This document shows, piece after piece, positions 35,301 to 48,164 of a stretch of 64,000 nucleotides of DNA (position 1 is its first letter; the number at the start of each line of letters is the position of its first letter). Origin of the DNA: Micractinium sp. NFX-FRZ (taxonomy: Eukaryota; Chlorophyta; Trebouxiophyceae; Chlorellales; Chlorellaceae); assembly GCA_029339195.1 (NCBI GenBank), contig JAPTJF010000197.1, positions 37,545-101,544 of the forward strand, written 5' to 3'. The position numbers were made by a program, and so were the translations under genes. The notes beneath the pieces are model-generated. The model saw only the letters and a list, made by a program, of their open reading frames with translations, ran no database searches and was not told the origin of the DNA.

Positions 35301-36591
35301 TACAGTGTGGGGGCCTACGTTGGCATTGGGGGCAGGCGGGTGCGTCACCCCCTGGGCAGTGCTGTCCTTGAGCAGGTGTGATCCTGAGCTGTCAAAGGGG
35401 CCGGCGGGTGCATTGACCTTGGGTAGAGGTGTAGAGGTGCGGGCTGTCCCTGCCGGGAGAAGCGCCAGGCGTGCCGTGTGCCCCCCCGCCTCCCCTGCCT
35501 GCACTTACACGCCGGGCCCAGCTGGCGGCTGCATCTTGCTGTTGCAGGTGCCATCGCTGCCTGTGCTGCTCCGCTGGTGGGTGTTCTAGCCGAACGGCTG
35601 TTTGGATACAGCGGCAGCGGGACAGGTGCGGGAGAACGCAGAGCAGCAGTTGTGGGCCCGGGTGTGGGCCCACAGACGGCTTTCGCTGGGCTTGTGTCGT
35701 CCCCTGCCTCTCGCCAGCGTGTCGCCTTGCTACTATTGCTGCTTGCAACCCAAGTTGCATCCTGCTCGCTGGTCGCCAGGATGCTGCGCCCGCACTCCTC
35801 CGCCCCCTCCTCTGCCGCCCTCGTGGCAGTGACCCACGACCCGGAGCGTGACCTGGCCAATGCTGGCGCCCTGGGCAACGCGCTGCTGGCCTTCCTGGTG
35901 GTGCCCTGGTGCTGCAACCTCACGCTCTACACAGGTGGGCAAGCCAGAGGGAGAGGGCCAGAAGCGGGGGCGTCAGCAGCTGCTTGTTCAGGCGGGGCAA
36001 CTGCCTGGGGGAGGCCCTCCGGTCTGGAAGAGCTGAGAGGCAGGGCTGCACGCATGCTAGCTCTGCAAGGAGGCAGTGTACTGGGTGCCTGCCAGCAAAC
36101 TGTCCGCCCCCCTCTGCCTGGCAGGCCTGCACTGGACCTACCCGGCTGACAAGGCAGCAGCGCTGCGCCGCCAGCGCTGCGAGCTGAGGCAAGCTGGGTG
36201 GGCGCGGTGTGGGCTGGGTGCAGGTGGAGCACTGCATAGCTTGTCTCCCTCCTGGGCCACTTTTCGAATGAAAAATCAGCTGTTCGATTCGCTATTGCTT
36301 CGACAGATGTCCTCTCCCTGCGTCCGCCCTGGCAGGGCGCATGCCCACGGCCTGGAGGAGCGTGGCGTCGTCATCGACCGCCTGTCAACGGCAGCCAGCA
36401 GCGACATGTCAGCAGTTGAGCTGGTGCCAGCACTGCCCACTCCGCCTGCCTCGCGCGGCCCATCAGCAGATCTTGGCCTGTCTGAAGGAGTTGTGGCTGG
36501 CAGTGGCGGCGGCAGCGCCGGCGGCGACCGGGCGGCACTGCTGAGGCGCGCCACCGGCAGCGGCGGCGGGCAGGGCAGCGCCTTTGTTTAA
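32391..36591 (+). CDS. Major facilitator superfamily transporter, UNE2/spinster-like
   Basis: About twelve exons: 32391-32504, 32692-32815, 32987-33253, 33481-33959, 34149-34260, 34485-34573, 34741-34785, 34928-35032, 35218-35284, 35548 to about 35935, about 36124-36192 and about 36331-36591. The protein starts MPALIVPREEPHQPTVLHRG and shows MFS landmarks: the first helix (ALLVNLAAVLERCDEQMLPA), SQSLVADLYASSQRGRAFG (loop 2-3 region), GIFGSVPWSALVFLTLYLQL, and VFAEIVPPRQRNLVYAFDRC. These last two match plant UNE2-type carriers closely. A long polar loop with Gly/Ser/Ala repeats interrupts the middle, as usual for MFS. Exon 6 appears to end at a GC donor, because reading on would insert residues between IAVTQ and FSVSIG that the family lacks. 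The region 35628-35780 may hide another intron. The C-terminal tail is polar. Substrate unknown. Confidence 0.8.
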
Positions 36592-36811
36592 CGGAATTGC
36601 CGCAGGAGCTTGAGTGCAACAGTGTTTTCACTTCCTCCACAAAGGTTAGCAGATGCAAGAATGCACGTTGGGTGATGCAAGCTGAAGGTGGACGCCAGCC
36701 TGGGCGCCAGCCACATGGGTGCATGGGCGCATGGGCGCCGCCGCTCAAATTTGACAGCCAATTTCAGGCAGCCCAGTTTTCACGACCACTTCTGTCGAGA
36801 CCACGCCTGCT

Positions 36812-39800
36812 ATGGAGGACGCACTTGGCTCAGCACTCGCGCGCCTGGGGCCCGCGGCTGCGGCTGTGGTCAGCGCCCCGTCGGTCGAGCACCTGGAGCA
36901 GCTGGGCTCGGCGTGCACGGCCGCCTTGGCAGTGGCCAGGGGACAGGGGGCGTTGGGGCCCGCCCAGCAGAAAAGCCTGTGGGAGGCAGCGAGCAGGCTC
37001 TGGGTGAGTAGCAGGGCTCCCGTGCTTCTGCTCCTCGCTTGACGGCTCCCGAGGCACAGGTTGCCTGAAAGCTCGTTTTGCCCACCCTGCAGAACGCCAG
37101 CATCGAGGTGGCGCCGGCAGCCAGCGCCGAGCAGGGCAGCGAGGAGAGCGGCGGCGCCGGCGGCGGCGGCGGCGGCCTGCGGGGCGTTGCGGCGCTGGTG
37201 CAGGCGGCATGCGACCTGTGCTCCCCAATTGCGCCTGGCAGCCTGCTGCCACAGGAGGCCCTCAGCCTGGTCCGCTTCCACTATTGGGTGCGCGGGGGCA
37301 TGGAGGCCTACTGGGTGGTTGGGCAGGGCGGCGTGGCACTACCATGACGCAGCGTGGGCGCGGGCAGACGGGCGGCTGCCGCCAGCGCCAACCTTGTGCA
37401 CCTCTGGAAGTGCAACATCAACCACCTTCCTCTGGTGCACCACCATGCAGGCGGGCCAGGCCTGGGTAGCGCTGAGAGAGTATGAGGCGGGCGAGGCGGT
37501 GCTGGCGCGCGGCGGCGAGGCGGCGCAGGGCTTGCTGCCGCTGTGCTTTGAGCGCCGCGGTCGGGGCCCCCTGCACCAGGAGTGTGCCGACCTGCTGTTC
37601 CGCCTCATGCTGGGGCGGCTGCAGGCAGCCCTGCGCCTGGACCAGCAGGTGGGTGCTGGGAACACGGCTGGCAGTAGTGCCGGTGAGCCAGGCCGAGGGC
37701 TGGCCAGCGCCTTGGTGGGTGCTGGCCACACCTGGGTGTTGGCAGAGACATCTGCAGCGTTGTCTCGGAACAGGCCAGAGCTTGCATCCAGCCTGCACCC
37801 AACAAGACTCCTCAAGCCCGCTTGCCCCTCTTCTTACCTCTATGGCCGCACCCATCCTGCCCCTTCTACAGATGCTGAGCAGCGGCCTGGTCAGCCAGGC
37901 GCAGGCGTTTGCCGGGGACCAGCGCCTGTCTGCAAGCGAGGGCATTGCCCTGAGGATGCAGCTCATCCGGGTGCTGCACGAGCAGGGGGAGCGCTTGGTC
38001 AAGGTGGGGCGCCTGCCCGCTGCCAGTGCCTGCACACGTGCCCGCATGCCGCATGCCTGCCTGCCTGCGCCCTGCTTTTAGACGTTCTCCTGCTGCCGCT
38101 ACCCCGCCGCTACCCGCTCCCCAGCCAGCTTCCATCCCCGCCTCTGCACGGTGCCATGTAGTCTAAGATCTCTGCCGCAGCGGCGTGCCACACTCCTGCA
38201 GGCTCGCCAGCCTGGAGCGGCAAAGAGCCTTCTCAGCGCTGCCTACGAGACGCTGTCACAGCTGGAGCTGGGAGGGGAGGATGCGGAGACAGCGGCGGTG
38301 GGGGCAGAGGCACAAGCCCGCGGCGCACAGGTGGGGACGGGAGACGGGCGGTCAGCAGAGGCCTGCAGGTCGGCTCACGCTGGCACAAGCTGTCGCTGGC
38401 TGCTATACTGCTGGTGCTCTTACAAGCGCTACCCTGTTCTGTGTGCTCTAAAGTGCTTGCAATAGTCTCCGCCGGTGGGCACCCCACTCAGCAGCCTGTC
38501 CATCCACCCACTGACTTCACTCACCCCCACTCTCCCACATCCCTGCCCTTTGCTCCGTCCCATCTTCACAGGTGCTGTCGCTGCTGGCGTTTTGTAACAT
38601 TGAGGTGGGGGAGGCAGAGCACGCGATGGCTTGCCTGCAGGCGCTGCGCCAGGTGGGCGACCCTCAAGCGGCCACGCACTTCTCAACCTCGTTCCTCTCC
38701 CTGCGTGTCCTCCTCCAGCTGGGCAGGTGCGCAGCTGTGGTGGGCCTGGGCTTGCTTCCACAGTGTAATTCTGCACCTGCTGCAACCGCTGTGCTTCTGG
38801 CTGGGGTGCCTAGCCGGCACTACTAGCCCACGCATGAACCCTGCTCGGTCCCCTTTGTGCTTGATGAGGGTTGACCTGCTCGCTGCCAATTCTCAGAAGC
38901 GCTCCTCACCTGTATTGCATCTGTTCACCGGTCCTGCCGTCGCGGTTTCCCAGCAGGACGAGCGAGGCTGAGGGCGAGCTCATCAACCTGGTGTCACACG
39001 AGGACGCCACCCCAGAGGCCTGCCTGGCGGGCCTGCAGGCGGCGCTGGCTGCCCCTGGCGGCGTGCCCCTGGCCAGGTGAACTGCCACAACTATATGCTG
39101 TACACGTCCTGTGTCCAATGCTGGTCGTGCCAGTGGGCCAAGGGATGTGTTGGCGCCTTGGTTGCACCCACAGTGCATTCCCGTGCATCCTCCCTGCCCT
39201 CAGCCTGATTCCCATGCAACCCCTACCTCCCCTACCTCCCCCTGCAGGTCTGCACTGGGCCTGGTGCTGGAGCGGTTTGCCGAGGAGCCGGGCATCTGTG
39301 TGGAGCTGGTGCAGGCGGCACTGGCACAGCCTGGCGCTGCTTCTGGCAGTGGCAGCGCTGGCACTGGGCGCAGCGCAGAGGAGGCCGGGCACGGCGCTCA
39401 GCACCAGCAGGAGGCAGCGGAGGCTTTGGTGCTGGAGCTAGTGGGTGATGACCGCCTGCTGGAGCGGGTGTGTGAGGAGGCGGGGCTGCGGCGCGAGCTG
39501 CTGGGCCTGCTGTGGAACCATGCCGTGGCGGCCCTGCACAGCCGCGCCGCCTTTGACACCGCACTGGCCTTCTTCTCGGCGGCGGCACCGCTGCTGGAGG
39601 AGGGCGGCAGCGGTGCCACCCAGGCAGAGGAAGCGAGCGGCCAGGGCAGCGAGCTGCACCTGGTGGGGTGCCGACGTGCGCAGGCGCTGTGCTGCATGGG
39701 CGCCCGCCACTTTGACAAGTAAGTAAGGGCAAATCTGGAGAGGGGTGCAAGTGCGGACTAACACTGTGCTGCGCAGTGCTGCACATTGCTGTGCCATTGC

Positions 39801-42409
39801 ATCTGTACTGCGCTGTGCTGTGACTGTCGTGCCAGGAATGTGCGGCGCCATCCAGCAGATTCGCTCTCTCCCTCTGCCTCTTTCGAGCGCTGTCAATCGG
39901 ACACCTGCATCTCCTTCTGTCTGAACTCTTCCCATGCTGCGGCTGTCGCTCAGGGCCCTGGAGTTCTTGGCAGCAGCAGAGGAGCTGCCGCAGCTCGGCT
40001 GCAGCGTTCCCACCGCTTTGCTGCGTCTGTCCGTGCATCTGGAGGCGGGCGACCAGGCGGGCGCAGCAGCAGCAGTGTCGGCGCTGGCAGCCTGCACAGG
40101 GGCGGACCCAGATGTGCTTCGCATTGCCTGCATCCAGTGCGTGGATGCGGATGCGCGGGGAGCTGCCCGCCAGGCGCTGGCCTGCCTGCTGGCGCGGTGC
40201 AGCAGTGCCGACAGCAGCGCTGCTGGCGCAGCGGGCGCAGCAGATGCCAGCTCAGCGGCTGCTGCTGGCGGCCTGGGGTCGCCAGGCTATGAGGCCACTG
40301 TGTTCCAGAACCTCATCAAGCTTGTGCTGGATGAGCAGGAGGCGGCGGCCGGCCCCGGGGCAGAGACCGCCGCCGATTGCTCGTCCGATGCAGCCTCTTG
40401 CGCTGGCAGCGAGGCGGCAGATGCAGCCCAGGGCTCTTCTGGGGCGCCGCCAGCTTGTGGCAGCGCTGAGCTGGCGCGCCTGTTTGACCAGCTGGTGGAG
40501 CGCATGCAGGCCGTGGGGGCAGACACCTTCTTTGCCCAGCCAGACGGGCGCAGCACGCAGCAGGAGTGGTTTGCCACCACGGTGGGTGGGAGAGCGGATG
40601 GGTGGCCTGCCTGGCTGCGCCTGGTGTGGCTGCATGTATGTTGAGCTTCTTTCCCCGGATGTGATTCTGCACTATCAGTTGTTTCAGCCAGTCACTCGAA
40701 TTGTGCTCTCCTCTTCCCCACAGGCCTGGAACGCAGGGCAGCAGGCTGGGGCAGCCGGCGAGCTGCAACAGGCAGCAGTGCTGCTGGCGGTGTGTGGGGA
40801 GCTGCTGGCGGCGCTGCCAGCGCCCACCATGGCCACGCTGCACAAGCAGAAGGTGGGCCTTTGCTGACGTTAATCCCTGGGATACACGTGCCTGCAATGT
40901 TGACCGCTTTTGCTGACATCCTCCTTGTGTGCCTTACCCCCGCTGCCCTGCAGATGGCTTTCCTCATGGCTGCCGCCTCTGCCTGCGACGTGCACGAGGA
41001 GACCGCCGCCAACAGAGCTGCAGCTGGGGAGGCCAGCGCTGAGCAGGGTGCAGGCGGCAACAGCAGCAGCCTGAACCTGGCACGCAGCTACCTGCAGCAG
41101 GCGCGGGCGGCAGCGACGAGCATGCAGACGCAGCAGGCGCTGCTGGGAGGAGAGCCTGGCGGCCAAGCAGGCGGCGATCCCAAGTCAGACGTCTACCTGC
41201 TGCTGCTGGTGAGAGCACGCAGGGCTTACATGCTGTGGGCGGTTGTGGACTTCGTTCAAAGTGTACGCTGCCGGATGCACTTTCCGCTTCGTTCCGGCGG
41301 GTGCCTGCTCGCCTCCCTGGCCGGCCACCTACACATCCACGCACTTGCTTGCACCCCCTGCAGGACTTCAAGCTCTGCCACCTGTCCCAGGACGTGCCCT
41401 CCCAGCTGGAGGTGCTTGACAGGGCACGTGCTCTGCCCGCCTTTGGCGCCGAGCACTTTGGCATGGCAGCTGAGCTGGCACGCAGTGTTGGCGTGCCAGG
41501 CGGGCAGCGCTGCCTGGACGTGTGCCGCGCAGCTGAGCAGGCTCGCCTGCAGCGCCTGACACAGCAGGTGCCGCTGGACGTGCCCGCAGCAGCTCAGGTA
41601 TTTGACAGAGGCTCGGGCTGCGTGTGGTCATGCATGCAGGCTTGGCAAAGTCGATTCAGAGCTTAGTGCTGCTTTTCAAGAGACAACACACTGGTGCACA
41701 GCAATTTTGTACCGACCCCCACTGCTTTCCCTCCCTTCATCTTGTTGCCCCTCAACCCCAGGCCATCCGCTCCCTGATGGACCTCTGCCCCGGTGACGCC
41801 GACAAGCTGCAGCTGCTGGGGGAGGCAAGCGGCCTGATGTCGGTGGCAGCAGCTGGCACCTACCCCGCTCAGGTTAGCAACCGCAGAAGCAGGGGGGCGG
41901 CCAGCTTGGTAGCGCATATGTGCCCTGCAGCTGGGCATACTGCATATTCCCTCGTTGTGGCATCGCACACCTGTGCCCATGCATAACCTCCTTGTGCGCT
42001 CCTTGCCCCAACCCCTCCCTGCCAGGAGCTGCGCTGGCTGGTGACCACCGCCTGGAACCGGGGCGCGGTGCACGCACGGTTTGGGCGGGCCGCCGAGGCG
42101 GAGCGCTACCAGCGCTGGGCCTGCGAGGCGCTGCGGCACAGCGGCCAGCTGGAGCAGGAGCACAAGGTGGGCGGGGGAGAGGAGGGGACGTAGGAGACAG
42201 GCATGGAGGGTTGAAGAGGTGCAAGGCCACTGGTTGTCGCTGTCGCACGCTCGAGCCTTGCAGGCTGGCTCAGTAACGGCCGCTGCTCATTCCCTGCTTT
42301 TGCCTGTGAGCATCGCTTCTTGCAGGAGATGATGCAGAGCGAGCTGGCGCGCACGTCAGCAGCGGTGCTGACTGCGCAGCAGGCCCACCACCCAATGCTG
42401 GCCGCTTGA
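36812..42409 (+). CDS. ZIP4: ZIP4/SPO22/TEX11-like meiotic TPR protein
   Basis: About fifteen exons from the ATG at 36812 (MEDALGSALARLGPAAAAVV) to the TGA at 42407-42409 (HHPMLAA), roughly 1,060 residues. The first exons join in phase: 36812-37002, 37093-37288, then about 37450-37647 (AGQAWVALREYEAGEAVLAR). The whole protein is helical, with TPR-like pairs such as LLAFCNIEVGEAEHAMACLQ, LLWNHAVAALHSRAAFDTAL and ALEFLAAAEELP. The best diagnostic is near the end, ELRWLVTTAWNRGAVHARFG, followed by EAERYQRWACEALRHSGQLE; this is the conserved signature of the SPO22/ZIP4/TEX11 family. In plants and animals these proteins promote class I meiotic crossovers. Acidic/Ala/Ser-rich insertions near 39340 and 40200-40440 are probably disordered. 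Family is well supported; a meiotic role in this alga is inferred. Confidence 0.82.
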
Positions 42410-42812
42410 AGATCTGCCTTCTGAGCTTAGGCTCCAAGCTCTGCTGCACTCAGGTGCACGTGGGCATGGCGGCGGTGGTGCCAGCACGACTGGGGCAACA
42501 CTGGGCAGCAGAAACGCCTATCAACTCATCTTGATACCAACAACCTGAGCACTGCGTCGCTCAATAAAATGTAAGCCTCCTTAGGGCAGCGAAAAATGCA
42601 GGGAATGGCAGTGGCTGTTCCCTTGCGACGTATATAAACCGCCCTCTCCCAGAGGCGCAGGTGGTGCAGCTCGGTGTGCAGCCGCCAGTGTCACGCGAGT
42701 CGTGTACTACTGTACTGATAGTGGCCATGGTTACGTCGTCCTGCTCACTGCTCACATGTCAATCAAGGCAGTGCTGCACCCAGCCACACCCAGGCAGCCG
42801 CAGGCTCGAGCT
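42410..42812. other. Intergenic region between converging genes, with a TATA-like motif
   Basis: Besides the polyadenylation signal there is a good TATA-like box, GTATATAAACC, near 42630, about 180 bp before the stop of the minus-strand poly(A) polymerase gene. A short plus-strand frame starts at 42702, but its later part is just the antisense of the polymerase tail, so no gene is called. The box may be fortuitous. Confidence 0.4.
42562..42574 (+). terminator. Likely polyadenylation signal of the ZIP4-like gene
   Basis: CAATAAAATGTAAG contains both the general AATAAA hexamer and the green-algal TGTAA signal, about 155 bp after the stop codon of the ZIP4-like gene. Orientation and distance fit. 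Confidence 0.55.
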
Positions 42813-45800
42813 CTAGTCAAAGTACACGTGCCTGCTGCCCCCGCCGCTGCTGGCTTTGCTGTGCCGCCGGTGATGCTGCTGCTGCTCTTGCCGCCGCTCT
42901 CCGCTGCCGCCGCGCTTGTGGTGGTGCCCGCCGCTGTGATGGTGGTGGTGGTGCTTGTGCCGCTGCTTCTTGTGCTGGCGCTGCTGCCGCCCCTCGTCCT
43001 CGCTGCTGCTCATCTCCATGTCATCTCCTTCCTCATCTGCTACCTCAGCATCTGACTCAGGCTCAGGCTCCCGCCGCCGGGCTGCTGCACGGCCGCCGCC
43101 GTCGTCGCTATCAGACAGGCTGCGCTCGCGGTGCCGCCGCTTCTGCCGCTTGGCCTCCCGCTGCCGCCCCGCCTCCTCCTCTTCCTCTGCCTCCTCGCCC
43201 GCACCTTCCGACCCCTCCCGCCGCTTCTGCTTGCCCCCCTTCTCCTTCTTCTTCTTTTTCTTCTTTGCTGCCTTGCCGTCTGGGGAGGCTGGTGGCTCCT
43301 CCTCGTCCAGCGGGGGTGGCGGCGCCCGCAGGAACAGAACCGGGTCCAGCCTGACGGGAGGGCAGGAGGGAAGCAGGGCAAGGGGTGGCCCATGAGTGAG
43401 GAGGAAGTACAGGGAGATTGAGAGTATAATTGAGACACATGGCTGCGACATGCGCTCGCGCAGGCAGTGGGGCAACCCCAGGTCAGGAGACAACCTGGGA
43501 GCCAGGTCAGCGGTGCAGGTGGTGCGGGCGGCAAAGCAACAGGTTTGGGGTGCATCCAGAGGATTCAGCCCTAGAACCCCCTCTGCAGTGTAGCCCTGCT
43601 CCACCTGAACCCAGCCCTGTCTCACCGTATGATGCGCTGCAGCAGCGATATGCCAGGCTCTGACGGGGCGGTGAGCTGGCAGTAGCCCCAGTCAAACGCC
43701 ATGCGCACCTGGCAGGCAAAGGGGCAGGGGAGTCATGTTGTGTATTCAAGCATGTTGTGTACTCAAGTGACAGATACACGGCCAACAGCAACGCCCCTGC
43801 GCGGTGTGGGCACAGTGGGTTGGGGGCACGGGAGGGCAGGGCAGGCCAGGTACCATACAGGCAGGAAGGGCGGCGCAGCCAGTCGGCAAGCCCCACTTGC
43901 CGGCACAGCCGCCACGTGCATGCAGCCCTCCGCCGCTGCAGCTGCCGCCATACCATAACCGCCTTCCAGCCATCCAACATGCCCCCAGTCCCTCATTGTG
44001 CCTCCGCTTCATGTGAATGCCCCAAGCTCCCGGGCAGCCACTCACCCTGCTGATGTTGTAGCTGTTGCGCCCCAGGTCGTTCTCCTGGTCGTTGGGGTCC
44101 TCAACGGCGTACAGGAAGGGGCGCTCGGCCTGCGCATGGGGCGGCGCGGGGGGAGGTGGGCAAGTGGTCAGCGTGGCACAATGTGTCTTACCGTGCGGCG
44201 ACCACGGCGGGCCGTGTGGGTCCTTTGCAGCGCACAAGAAGCGGCGCTTGGCGTGCACACGGGGCAGAACGGTGTGCACGAGGGACCCACAAACCGCCCG
44301 CCTGGCAGAGAATGGTTTGCCAAATCATATGACCGACCCGCAAGAGCTGGTCAGTGGCTGCACCGTTGCCAAGCTGCACTCCCCTGCGGCAGGTGCCCCA
44401 CCCCCCTCCCCCTGGCCCCCCACCGCCTCCACCCCACCTTACAGCATCATGAGCCCACCCAGCCCTATCCTAACCCTACAGTAGTTTATACGCGTATCCC
44501 ATGCCCTACCAAAGGGCCACCCATCCCTGTCACGGCCCGCCCCACCCACCCACCTGGAAGAAGCCCTTGGTCCTCTTGTTAAAGTAGGAGCCGCCCTTGC
44601 GGCAGCTGACGCCCACCTGCCGGCGGTGGGAGGGGTTTGCAGGGAGGGCATGGGTTTGAGGGAGGGATGATGAAGTGCGAGTCTGAGGCGGCCAGGCAGC
44701 GGCCGGGTTGGCACACCAAACGCCAATCCATGGCTTCGCACTCCCATGCCTGCACCCAACATCGCCAAACCCATCCACTCCTGCCCTGTACAGCACGGCT
44801 GTTGAGGTGAGGGGCGGCACCCACCCCCGCCCCTGGCACCAATAAGACAACCGGGGAGCCGAAGGGAGTCGAGAAGCCCCACCCACCTCCACGTTGTTCA
44901 GAGCGCGCCCGTAGAGGCGGAAAAAGTCGACCAGCAGCACGCCCAGGTTGCCCTCCAGCTCGCGCGCCCGCCCCTCTGACTTGGAGCTGCCGTAGCGCTG
45001 CGCGCTGGCTGCGGGGCACACGATGGGGGGTGCGGGTGCGCGGGTGTGGTGTGATGAACGTGCAAGGGGTGTTGAGGGGGGTTGTGCTCAAGGTGGGGCA
45101 GGGACGGAGGAATGGCACGGGCAGGGCACACGCAGACCGCCCAGGTGGCCAGCCGGCGTTCACACGCCAGCCAACCTGTCCAGCCCAGCCGCCCTGCCCA
45201 CGCCCAGCCTGCCCCCGCCCTGCACCTGTCGTTCAATCAATCAACTACATTTCAAGTTGCGTCATTGTCTTCGCACATCGCACCTGGCGGCTGTCGGGAG
45301 GGGTGCAGCTGCAGGAAAGCCGCCACCATGACCAGCAGCGCGTAGCTGCCCAGCCCTCCAGAGTAGACCTGCGGGGGGGCTTGTGGGGGAGGGGGGAGGG
45401 GGGAGGTGAGTGGTGCCAAGCAGGAGGTAGGGCGCCAGAGCGGGCCTGCAGGCAGAGGGAGGGGCAGCAGGAAGCAAGCCGCACAGACCCTTGCTTGCAA
45501 CGCATGTAACCACTGCTGCTCACTTTCCTGAGAGGGACCTTGGGCAACTGACCTCAACCAAAAAACACCTGCGCCGGACACACCCACGCAGACCGAGTCC
45601 TTGACAAACCATGACCCCCGCCCCACCCCTCGCCCACCCTCACCTCGTTCAGCTCCCGCTGCTGCAGGAAGACCTTGAGCACCATGACCAGGGGGCGCAT
45701 GGGGGGCAGCGAGTCCATCAGCGCACGAACATTCTCGGCGGCCTGGCACAGGGGGGAGACAAGGGAGGTGCAGAGGGTGAGGAGGGGGCAGGGGCAGAGA

Positions 45801-48164
45801 GCAGGGGAGGCCACAGGTCCACCAGCGCACACATGTTATTAGCGGGCTTGGCGGATGTGGTGGAGATAGTGCAGGGAGGGAGGGGTGGTGGGAGGCGGCG
45901 GGTGGGGTGGGCGCAAGCGGTGGCAGAGGAGGCAGCAGAGCACGGGAGATCGGGTGGGCGGGGGACCCACGAGCCGGTGAGCGGCAGAGACGATTGGCTG
46001 GCCACCTGCCTGCACAGCCTCCGCGCACGCTCACCCCCACGCCTGCTCCTTTCCACCCTGTGCCCTTGGCCCTCCTGGCCCCGCCCTTCACGCCCTGCCC
46101 GCTGTTAACACAATCCCTCTTGCCCATCACGCAGCCCCTCCTCCCCCGTCGTGCCGCCCACCTCCGGCCCGTTGGCCACGTCAAAGGACAGGTCAAAGTT
46201 GTAGCCGGACCCGGCATCCTCAAACTTCACGATGGGCACCTTGGCCTTGGCAATGACCTGCACTGGGGCTATGTGAGTGTGTGCTGTGTGTGTGCGTGTG
46301 CTGAGAATGGTTGCTGAACCCTCAGCCCGTGCACCACCCAGCCTGCCTCCCAACTTGGCCCCGCACCCACGTCTTCCTGTGCTCTGCCGCCTGCCCACAC
46401 AAGCGCGCCCGCTCCCCCTTTGCGGCTGCTCCCCCATTGCGGCTGCCCGTCTGCCCCCCAGGCCCCATCCCCGCTCCCCCCCCTGCCTGCCTGCATGTTC
46501 TTGGCCATGTTGCGGCGGGCCAGCGCGTTGGCCAGGGCCTTGAGCCCCTGCGGAATGTCGGTGCACCCGCTGCCCATGATGACGGCGTCCACGTCAGAGG
46601 TGGGCAGGTAGAGGCCTGGGGCGTGGGGGGAGGGGGCGTGCAAGGGTGGTTCAGTGGTGGAGCGGGGATGTAGTGGGGGCAAGGGTGAGTGAGCGGTGTA
46701 GCGGGGGCAGGGGTGGGTGAGGAGTGGAGGGGGGAAGGAAGGGTTGGTTGGAACTGGGGGCAAGGGCTGGGTGTGACATTGGTGCAGATGTGATGGTGAC
46801 ACGCGAGGCGCAGCAGGCGCAGCAGGCGGCCGATGGCATCCACACCCAGCCCACCACTGCCTCCGCTCCTGCATGGAGCGCGTGCCCCTGCCCTTCGTTC
46901 CTCCCGGGCAACGCACGCTACCCCATCACTCCAACATGCAGGCCTCTTCAGCTCGTGCCCCACAGCCAGCTGCAGCACCCGCCAGCTTCCCCCAACAAGC
47001 GCCCCACAGCCGTCCGCGGCGCCCTTCTTCTTCCCCCAACAAGCAAGCGCGCACGGCCAGCCGCGGCCGCGCTCGGCGCGCAGCCCACCTGTGGCAAAGG
47101 AGCCAAACACCTCGACCCGCGCCTTGGGCCAGATGGAGGTCACCACATCCTCAATGCTGTCAATGGCCGCCTGCCGCGCGGCCTGCTCGCCGGGGGAGGG
47201 CGCCAAGTAGCGGCAGAACTCCACCACCTCTGCAAAGCGAGAGGCAAAAACATGTGTTGTGTTGTCACAGCGGTGCGCGGCCGTGCTCTTGCTGTCTGAT
47301 GCCAGGCTGCACCCCATAAGCAGGCACGGACCGGAAGGGCTGGAGCGCATGCAGCAAGGGGGCTGAGCAGCTTTGCCTTGCTGCCAGCACACTGCAATAG
47401 CGGTGTCCCGCCCTGGACACCACAGACCTCAGCCCTGGGCCCCCGCTCGGCCCACTCGCCTTGGTGCAGGCGCAGCAGCGGGCTGCGTATGCCCTTGAGC
47501 GCCCCCACCCACGGCACTGCTGTCAGCTGCTCCGGCCGGCTGGAGGTGCGGGGCGTGGCCTGCTTGGCGGCTGCGGCGGCTGAGGGGTCTTCCATGATTC
47601 CTAGAGACACATAATCGTCCAGCAAAGCGCCCGTCACGCCACCTGCGGCTGCTGCGGCAGCGGCTGCGGCTGCTGCGGGGGGCTGCTGGTCCTGTGCACG
47701 GTTGGCAGGGATCGTGTTTGAGGGATGTTGCATGTGAGGTTGATAGCAACCAAGCCATGCATGTCCCAGCGCTAGCAGCAGGTCACATCGGAGCACATCA
47801 TGACCAATGCATAGGTGAGTAGAGCAGGCAGAGCAGGGCTGAGGCACGACTGACACTGCTGCGCTGGCACTGGTCACAAGCTCACCTTGGGTGCCGCCGG
47901 CTCCACTGGCGCATCAAAGGAAATGAAGTCCTCCAACTCCTCCTCCAAGGCTGGCCGCTGCGCTGCTGCATCCTCTTCAGTGCGCCGGTCTTGTGCCACC
48001 GATGCCACTCCCCTGCCGCCACTGCCGCCGCCGCTGCCAAGAAGTGCTGCGCTGCTGCCGCCGCCGCCTAGCGCGGCGAAGGATGTCGTGTACTTGAACT
48101 GCGCGTCGCTGTGCACCGGCACCAGCGCCTCAGCAGGCGGCGCCTGCAGCTTCGCGGCGGACAT
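42813..48164 (-). CDS. TRF4: TRF4/PAPD5-type non-canonical poly(A) polymerase
   Basis: About twelve minus-strand exons, roughly 650 residues, from MSAAKLQAPPAEALVPVHSD to GSRHVYFD. The catalytic nucleotidyltransferase core has the glycine-serine motif and two aspartates across an exon junction (EVFGSFATGLYLPTSDVDAV) and the third aspartate in GYNFDLSFDVANG. The central PAP-associated region follows: MRPLVMVLKVFLQQRELNEV, GGLGSYALLVMVAAFLQLHP, and VLLVDFFRLYGRALNN. The specificity motif is VEDPNDQENDLGRNSYNI, which is typical of TRF4/PAPD5/PAPD7, the polymerases that oligoadenylate nuclear RNAs for exosome decay. The last exon adds a long Lys/Arg/Glu-rich tail with a histidine run (KHHHHHHSGGHHHKRGG), likely nuclear-targeting or RNA-binding. 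An in-frame ATG at 48269 would add 35 residues. All catalytic residues are present. Confidence 0.85.

Noticed and set aside
42702..43055. Small plus-strand gene after the TATA-like box at 42630
   Set aside because: Its frame overlaps the antisense of the polymerase C-terminal tail and has no recognisable content.
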